This document shows, piece after piece, positions 57,626 to 64,000 of a stretch of DNA of 64,000 nucleotides. Source of the DNA: Cacajao melanocephalus. Lineage: Eukaryota; Chordata; Mammalia; Primates; Pitheciidae. The notes beneath the pieces are model-generated. The model ran no database searches. It was not told the DNA's origin and was given only the letters and a program-made list of their open reading frames with translations. Position numbers and translations under genes: made by a program. The stretch is taken from assembly GCA_963573385.1 (NCBI GenBank), contig CAUYLG010033203.1, forward strand, positions 62,001 to 126,000. Direction: 5' to 3'. Within the stretch, counting starts at the first letter, position 1. The number at the start of each line of letters is the position of its first letter.

Positions 57626-59861
57626 AAATGACAAGTATGTCATTACTCTGTCACAAAACATAGGGAAGGCCTATGCTTCCAGAAAGTTTCGGTCTTCAAG
57701 ATGCTCACATGAATCAAAACAAAGATAACCACAGTTGCAGCTTTCTGAGACTTTTTGTTTTAATTAACAAGAATGATATCTGTCTACCTCTCTTGCAATA
57801 CTTGATGATCTTTGGCATCTGAGCTGCCCTATTCTCGTTCCTACAGGTTTTCTATACACTGGTAATAAGTGTGAAGATTCAAGCAGTGTCTTGGAGCACA
57901 GCAAACATTGGTGACTACATTTTGCATCCCAATGGCTATCTCAAATGAGATTACCAAAAGAATTTTTGGTAATCTCTCCTCAGAGATTTTAGACGTTTAG
58001 TAAGTTTTTCATCATAGAACATGATCCATGTGGTTACTTTTTATATAATTCATATCATGAGGACCTGATAGCATCCCAGTGACTCTTTGCAGTATCTCAA
58101 AAGAAAGGGAGTTTGTTCTAAGATGCACTAGTCAGTTAAGAACACTATGTTCCAGTAAGGCTGGCTGAAGGCTACCGTGTGATATCAAATATTTCCAAAG
58201 AGCATCTGAGTCACGAATCATTCATTTAGTGATTTAAAATTATTACGAAGCATCTGACCACCCCCAATCCAAAGTGTAAAACACTAATAAACTCTTTAAA
58301 ATATTCAAGTTAAAAACAATTTATTATCTTAACATCTTCCTATTAATTACGTCGTTGTTTTTATTCTCAGAATTAAATGACAGCTTCCTACAGTGCTGGG
58401 AAAACAGGAGACGCGCAGACAAAGTGCCTGACCTTGAGGAACGTAAGCCACAGCAGACAGGATTCCTTCTGCCTCAGTTTTCCTACATGAGAAGACTTCC
58501 CTAAATGAGAAGTTTAGATTGGAAACCATATCTAAGAGGTCTCATTCAGCTCCAACCAAGTCCCCAGAGAACTTCCACATGCTCACCCCTCCAGTCCCTA
58601 CTCTCTAGTATGTTGGAATTATGCAGTCTTTTATTTTTAGAAATGTATGTGTAAAGGACCTCAAAAGATCTTCGGCTCCAGTCTCCTACTTAACACAGGT
58701 TTGTAATTTTTCTTGTTTTTGAAGATCCTAAGAACTTAATGTATCATTAGGCTAGAGACTTACTATGGACTCCATTAGTCTAACAAAATGCTCTTTCCTG
58801 AAACTTAAACCCATTTCCTGTTAAAACCTATACAGTTGAAGAGTAGTGTTGACTTTTCATGTCTAAAATCACAATCATGAAGCCTTCACCTCTTTTTCTT
58901 TTATATATCAACAACTGTCTTAGTTAAATCATTTCTGTATGCAAGTAGCAGAAACTAGTTTTAATAAATGTTTAATAAAACTTCACAAGGAATTTATTAT
59001 TAGGGGATATTACAGTCTATATAAGGACAGGGATACAGCTGAACCTCAGAAAAGGGTTAGAACTATGAAATGAAGCAGCTCTGAAACCAAGGTGACTCTC
59101 CTATCAATAACAAGTAGAGAGTTCAAACAGAGCCTGAAGCCAGACTCCCCAGGTTCAAGTCACAGGTCCACCACAGGCAGCTGCTTTCAGAGAAGGGCTA
59201 TCATCACAACCAGTCCTTCTTCCTCATCATCAAATCATGTATTCCTTTATGAAACTCCTGAAGTTCCACTACGCCTCTCTAAATGTCACACTCTGTCAAA
59301 GTATAGGACAAACTCGATGGGCAGAATGAGAGAAGCTCAGTATTCTTCATTTGTAGAAGTCAGTACTTTTCCTGGAATGAGAAATAGACAGCTTTCACCT
59401 TTATCTAATATCACTACCTCTACTACATAACTGGCCCCCATGCTACACTCTTATTTAGCTTAGTAGAATTAAGACAACAGAGTCTTTTTAAAAAGAGTAT
59501 ACCTATTCCTTTTGATTTTGAGGACAGTTTAGTTTGTGTCTTCAAGTAAGTGGCAGTGATTTGCCCTAATTGAATTTTATACTCTTTTAGAGGGTCTAAT
59601 TTCTTCCTTTCCACTATCACTAGGAATTCGACTACTATCTTTCAGATTCTCAGCACCCTATGTATTTCAGGCCATCTGAAAACTCAATGACTACATTCTT
59701 GATTCCATCCTTCAGATGCTAACCCATCTTCAAAGTTGGTCACCCACAGCATACATGACAGATGTCATACAAAGCAGATGGCAGTTGCCGTCAGCACCAG
59801 CCCCTTTTATTCTCTGTGCTAAAGGCTGACAAACCTTATGGTAATCTTCAATGAGTCACAG

Positions 59862-60374
59862 GCTTGGATAATCCCTCCCTGTGAATATGGGCAGAACTTA
59901 TAACTTACTTCTAGGCAATAAAATATGGCAACAGTGATGAAATGTTACCTCCATGATTATGTGACATTACATGAAACACTGTTTCAGCACACTAGAGAAA
60001 GATTCTCCTGCTGGCCTTAGTGAACTAAGCTGCCATATTGCAAGAGAACCTATCAGAAGTCCACATAGCAAGGAATGAAAGTGCCCTCAAACCACTGTCA
60101 GCCAGCAGGAAAATGGGGATCTGAGTCCTACACTCTCAAGGAACTGAACATGTCTGACAGTCTCAAAAGCTCAAAGGAGAGACTCTGGCTCCAGAAAGGA
60201 ATGCAACCCAGTCAGCAATTTTATTTCAACCTCATGAATCCCTGAGCACAGAACCCAAGTAAACCATGTCTGGACTCCTAACCCGTGGAAAATGCAAATT
60301 ATAAATGAATGTTGTCTTAGGCCATTGAATTTGTGGTAATTTGTTATGCAGCAAAATAAAACTGATGAACCATC
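59862..60374 (+). mobile_element. MaLR-type LTR (MLT1-like)
   Basis: Words such as 'aaaatatggcaacagtgatg', 'aagctgccatattgcaagag', 'tcaacctcatgaatccctga', 'ggtaatttgttatgcagcaa' follow the MLT1 consensus from middle to 3' end. Sense orientation, no internal genes. Confidence 0.75.
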
Positions 60375-60594
60375 CATCTCCTCCCCATCCATTCCCCAAC
60401 CTTCCATGACCACTCCCCATGCTGAACATGCAATAAATCAACGCCTGCCTTAGCTTATCATTAAAACATAAGGAAGGGAGGTGATTTGACTGACCACCCA
60501 TGATATGCCAGACACAATACAAAATCCCTTTTAATTCTATGAGGTAGGTATTGCTGACTTCTCTAACGTTTCATTTTCTTACCTGACAACTGGG

Positions 60595-60985
60595 TGTCAT
60601 GGACTGAATTGTATCCTTCTCCTAAAATAATGTATAAGTTAAACCCCTAAACCCCAATGCGACTGTATTTGTGGAAAGGTCCTATAAGGAGATAATAATG
60701 GTTGAATAGGGTCATAAAGGTAGTGCCCTAATCCAACGGGACTGATATCATTACAAGAAGAGACACCAGAGAGCTCTCTCTTCGTGCGCACAAGGAAAAG
60801 GCCATGGGAGAGCACAGAGAGAAGGCATCATCTGGAGCTGAAAAGAGAGGCCTCACCAGAAACAGACCCTGCTGGCACCTTGGTCTTGGACATTCAGCTT
60901 CCAAAACTGTAAGAAAAAAAATTTCAGTTGTGTAAACCTCCCAGTCTGTAGTACTTTGTTATGGCAGCCTGAACAGACTAACACA
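60595..60985 (+). mobile_element. MaLR-type LTR (MST/MLT1-like), with 5-bp target duplication
   Basis: Starts TGTCATGGACTGAATTGTAT and ends in GACTAACACA. It contains 'acaccagagagctctctctt' and 'aacctcccagtctgtagtac'. The 5-mer ctggg flanks it at 60590-60594 and 60986-60990. A solo LTR. Confidence 0.88.
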
Positions 60986-60990
60986 CTGGG

Positions 60991-62424
60991 GATAAGTATT
61001 TTGACCACAGTTACCCACTAAGACAGACATGGAGGCAAATGATGTCACCACCGTTACTGCTTCCTAATTATCCATCTTCATGTTTGTAGATATTAACTAA
61101 GAGGGTCTACAGCGTTGACTCTTTTTCCTCTGCATCCTTCTCCTCCTCATGCCTGTACAGTATCCTGATTATCAAGCATTGTCTTTAAGGAAGGGAAAGG
61201 AAAGAATGTCCCAATTTAACTCCAGGTTGCTCCAGCCCAACTCTGATCCTGACAGATCTACCAAGTAATGCTCTGATAGGGAATGCCTTCCCTGGAATTT
61301 CTCAAGCGGGCCCTCAATCTCCCCACTCTTTTAGTTGCTGCATGATATTCTGAAATTGATCTTTTATAATCATGATTTTTCTCTGTGCCTCATTTTCCTC
61401 ATCTGTATATTGAGGAATATAATGTTGTAGGGACGATAAGTAAGTTAGTCTAAACAAAGGATTTAGCACTCACACTGGTACACAGAATGAACTTTGTAGG
61501 TGTTTGCTGTTTTCTCCATGGAAAAGAACACTTTATTTCTAAGCAGCTCAGTGGAATACTTCATTGCCCCAAAGAGAGAGATACAGGGATATTTCTTCCT
61601 GTTTGGTAATCATCCTAAACTTTCTGTGGGGTTTCACCTCTTCTTGTCACAAAACCATCTACCAAAACATTACTATGCATTCACATTGGTAATCTAGTAG
61701 GTCACAACTTCGGTACCCTGTAAACCCAGCTAGGCTCTCCCCAGTTCCCTGAGGCCCTCCCAAGCCCCTTCCAAGGACACAGTTTCCTTGCAACTCTTGC
61801 ATTTCTGAGTGTCCTGGAAGCATAGCACTGTGTTTTCACCCTGATCTTTTAAAGGATGTTTGTATAGTAAGCCGCATGGGAAGATAGAGATAGCGACAGC
61901 CTCCTTCCCAGAGTAAAGGGAAGATTTGCCTACCGTCCAGCATAGAAAATATGATGTCTACCTCCAGGAAAAAGAGGAGGTTTGTTAGCAGCCCTAAGAT
62001 TCAGGTTCCCCAATGCAAGGGTTCCTCAGGTGTGAGGTCAGCCCACTGCATGCACAGCATTCACCTGGGTCCTTCCACATCATCCCCGTAAGACATGGAG
62101 GGGCAGGTGACCAATACAAACATGATGCTTATGCTGCTTGCTCTGCCATGAATGAATAATAAAGTTCTTTGTCTCTGACATAGGAGTCTCATGTCTTCTG
62201 CCATCATCCTCAGGGCTGTGGCAGACAAACTTGTTACCTTGTAAGTGGGGTAAAATCTCAGACCTTTCACATTCCTTACCATCCTCTCAAGAACAAATCA
62301 ACAAAACAGACACATATATAATCCTTCCAGCTCCACGCTGGCACCCTATGTCCCCTAAATGCTATTAGGAAGGACGTCAGGATGCAATAGTCCAGGGTAC
62401 AAAAGGTGATAACTCACTCAGAAA
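60991..62424. other. Intergenic stretch with a MIR
   Basis: A MIR-like piece is at about 61375-61515 ('cctcattttcctcatctgta'). The rest is unique. No gene. Confidence 0.5.
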
Positions 62425-62433
62425 AAGCAAAGA

Positions 62434-62671
62434 AGCCTGGCCAATATGGCAAAACTCCATCTTGTCTAAACATACAAAAGACTAGCTGGATGTGGTGGCA
62501 GATGCCTATAATCCCAGCTACTTGGGAGGCTGAGGTGGGAGAATTGCTGAACTCAGGAGGCAGAGATTGCAGTGAGCTGAGACTGCACCACTGCACTCCA
62601 GCCTAGGTGACAGAGTGAGACACTGTCTCAAAAAAAAAAAAAAGAAAGAAAGAAAGAAAGGAAAAAAGAAC
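62434..62671 (+). mobile_element. 5'-truncated Alu SINE, sense
   Basis: Starts within the left monomer ('cctggccaatatggcaaaac') and runs to 'gagtgagacactgtctc' with an A-rich (AAAG)n tail. The 9-mer aagcaaaga at 62425-62433 and 62672-62680 is the target-site duplication. Confidence 0.95.
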
Positions 62672-63083
62672 AAGCAAAGAGCTGTTGAGAATTAGGCAGC
62701 TTTTTGCTTGCAGGCCTCTTGAAACTACCTCCACTGGTTTTTGAGTGAAGGACATAGGGTTGCAGTTTTGTATAATGTTTTCCGCTATTAACACGTAGGT
62801 ACTTAAGTGTTCTTTTAGATTCTACAGGAGCTTTTCCCTAGTTTTTAAGAAACTTCCCAGTTAAGGAGTATTTAAACTAATGTATACCAAACAACTAAAT
62901 TATCCTAGTAAGCAATTCATCATTAATAATATCAAACACACTCAGCTTTTTAAAGTTTTCTTAATTACTAGCTACTTCTAGCCATTCTAGCATAACTGTA
63001 TTTTCATTTAATGAATCAAGATGCCTTTAGCTCAGGTAACAAAAACCATGATTCAAACTGTCTTAAACAAAAGAAAAATTTAT

Positions 63084-63105
63084 TCTCTCTCTTTTTTTAT
63101 CTCTC

Positions 63106-63168
<63 letters not shown>

Positions 63169-63169
63169 G
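63084..63169 (+). repeat. Compound (CT)n-(CA)n microsatellite
   Basis: CT units with a T run and GTCTCT variants, passing directly into about eight CA units. Confidence 0.95.
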
Positions 63170-63609
63170 TCTTAAGTTAAGCTAAGATGGGTTTCAGATA
63201 AGCTGTATCAGGAATCTTGCTCTGTTTCTCTGTAATTCTTGTGTCTTAGCTCTTCTTAAGCTGTAAAAAAATGGCTATGGGAACTTAAATCGTCATATAC
63301 AGATTTATATCCAGAGAAGAAAGAGGCTTTTTGTTTCAGGAGAAGGAAAACTTCCCCAGCCACACCTAACATACTTCTCAACATCCCACAGTCCAGAATC
63401 TAGGCCCTCCCCACTCCATTCTTAAACTAATCATTGGCAAGTAGAACAGGTGGGTTTTGGTTAAGACTCCTCATCATTTTGCATGTGGTACATTCTAGTT
63501 TTAGGAGAAAGAAAAAAGCATAAAAATTGAAATTGAAGGTTGATTCTAAGAATTCCATGATTTGGTCTGGGGAGTAGTAGCATTCTGTTCTATTTCTATT
63601 GTTCATACC

Positions 63610-63760
63610 ACAATTCCTTCATCCATTCATCCAGCCACCAAACAATCTCTCCATTCATCCAAGAAGCATTTATTGAGTGTCAAGCAGATGCCAGGCATTG
63701 TTTTAACTGCTGAGATACACGAGTGAACAAAACAAAATCCCTGCTCTTATGGACCATATG
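63610..63760 (+). repeat. L2/MIR-type ancient repeat
   Basis: 'cattcatccaagaagcattt', 'attgagtgtcaagcagatgc', 'caggcattgttttaactgct' and 'gtgaacaaaacaaaatccct' fit the common L2-type 3' end. Decayed. Confidence 0.65.
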
Positions 63761-63784
63761 TTCTGCTTTGCATCAAGCTATTGG

Positions 63785-64000
63785 ATAGTGTGTCAGTGTT
63801 TTCCAGAGAAAGAGACCAGTAGGAGACTGGGGAGGGTGCGTATTTGTTTTAAGGAATTGGCTCACACAGCTGTGAGGCCTGGCAAGTCTGAAATCTGTAA
63901 AGCAGTCCAGCAGGCTGAAAACTCGGACAGTAGTTGATGGTGCAGTTTTGAGGCAGAATGTTTTCCTATCAAGGAAACCTCACTTTTTGCTTTTAAGGCC
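63785..64000 (+). repeat. Probable ancient L1 3' UTR-type repeat, cut by the window end
   Basis: 'ttttccagagaaagagacca', 'aaggaattggctcacacagc' and 'cctggcaagtctgaaatctg' are words of a widespread old L1-type 3' region. It runs off the window. Confidence 0.5.

Larger units (their letters stand above)
56628..59860. other. Intergenic stretch with two MIRs
   Basis: MIRs are at about 57150-57310 and 57468-57625. 58028-58080 is the near-copy of the segment found inside the L1 at 56504. The rest is unique or too decayed to name. No gene is seen. Confidence 0.55.

Overview
This window is primate nuclear DNA. It is intron-rich and AT-rich, with canonical GT-AG splice sites, a few Alu insertions, L1 elements, endogenous-retrovirus LTRs and many decayed MIR/L2 copies. 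The only gene I can support is DPP4 (dipeptidyl peptidase 4, CD26), on the + strand. Its last 16 coding exons, which correspond to exons 11-26 of the human 26-exon gene, lie between 49 and 31631. Together they encode residues 297-766 in human numbering plus the last base of codon 296. The joined length matches the human protein exactly, with no indel. I count about ten substitutions against the human protein as I remember it, so the source is more likely a non-human catarrhine, such as an Old World monkey, than human. That species call is an inference.

Layout: 1-31529 holds the exons and introns of the second half of the eight-bladed propeller and the whole main alpha/beta-hydrolase domain. 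All three catalytic residues are present: Ser630 (exon 22), Asp708 (exon 24) and His740 (exon 26). Intron 23 (19207-29575) is the largest, with L2, MIR and Tigger-type repeats and an RFX-type palindrome. 31632 to about 32655 is the 3' UTR, ending just after an AATAAA signal at 32633. From 32656 to 64000 I see no recognisable gene, only repeats and unremarkable AT-rich DNA. The repeats include four Alus, L1 pieces (two with a 5' inversion), two class-I-type LTRs in opposite orientation, two MaLR-type LTRs, a hAT-type MITE and microsatellites.

There is no sign of an undescribed multi-gene system. The points most worth checking are structural: a roughly 200-bp inverted repeat bracketing 2.6 kb (38031-41063); an L1 3' end whose sequence is partly replaced by a copy of DNA found 1.5 kb away (56504 and 58028); twin-primed L1 insertions; and a short coding-like open frame inside DPP4 intron 20.

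The 3' end of SLC4A10, the tail-to-tail neighbour in human, was looked for on the minus strand and not found by eye.
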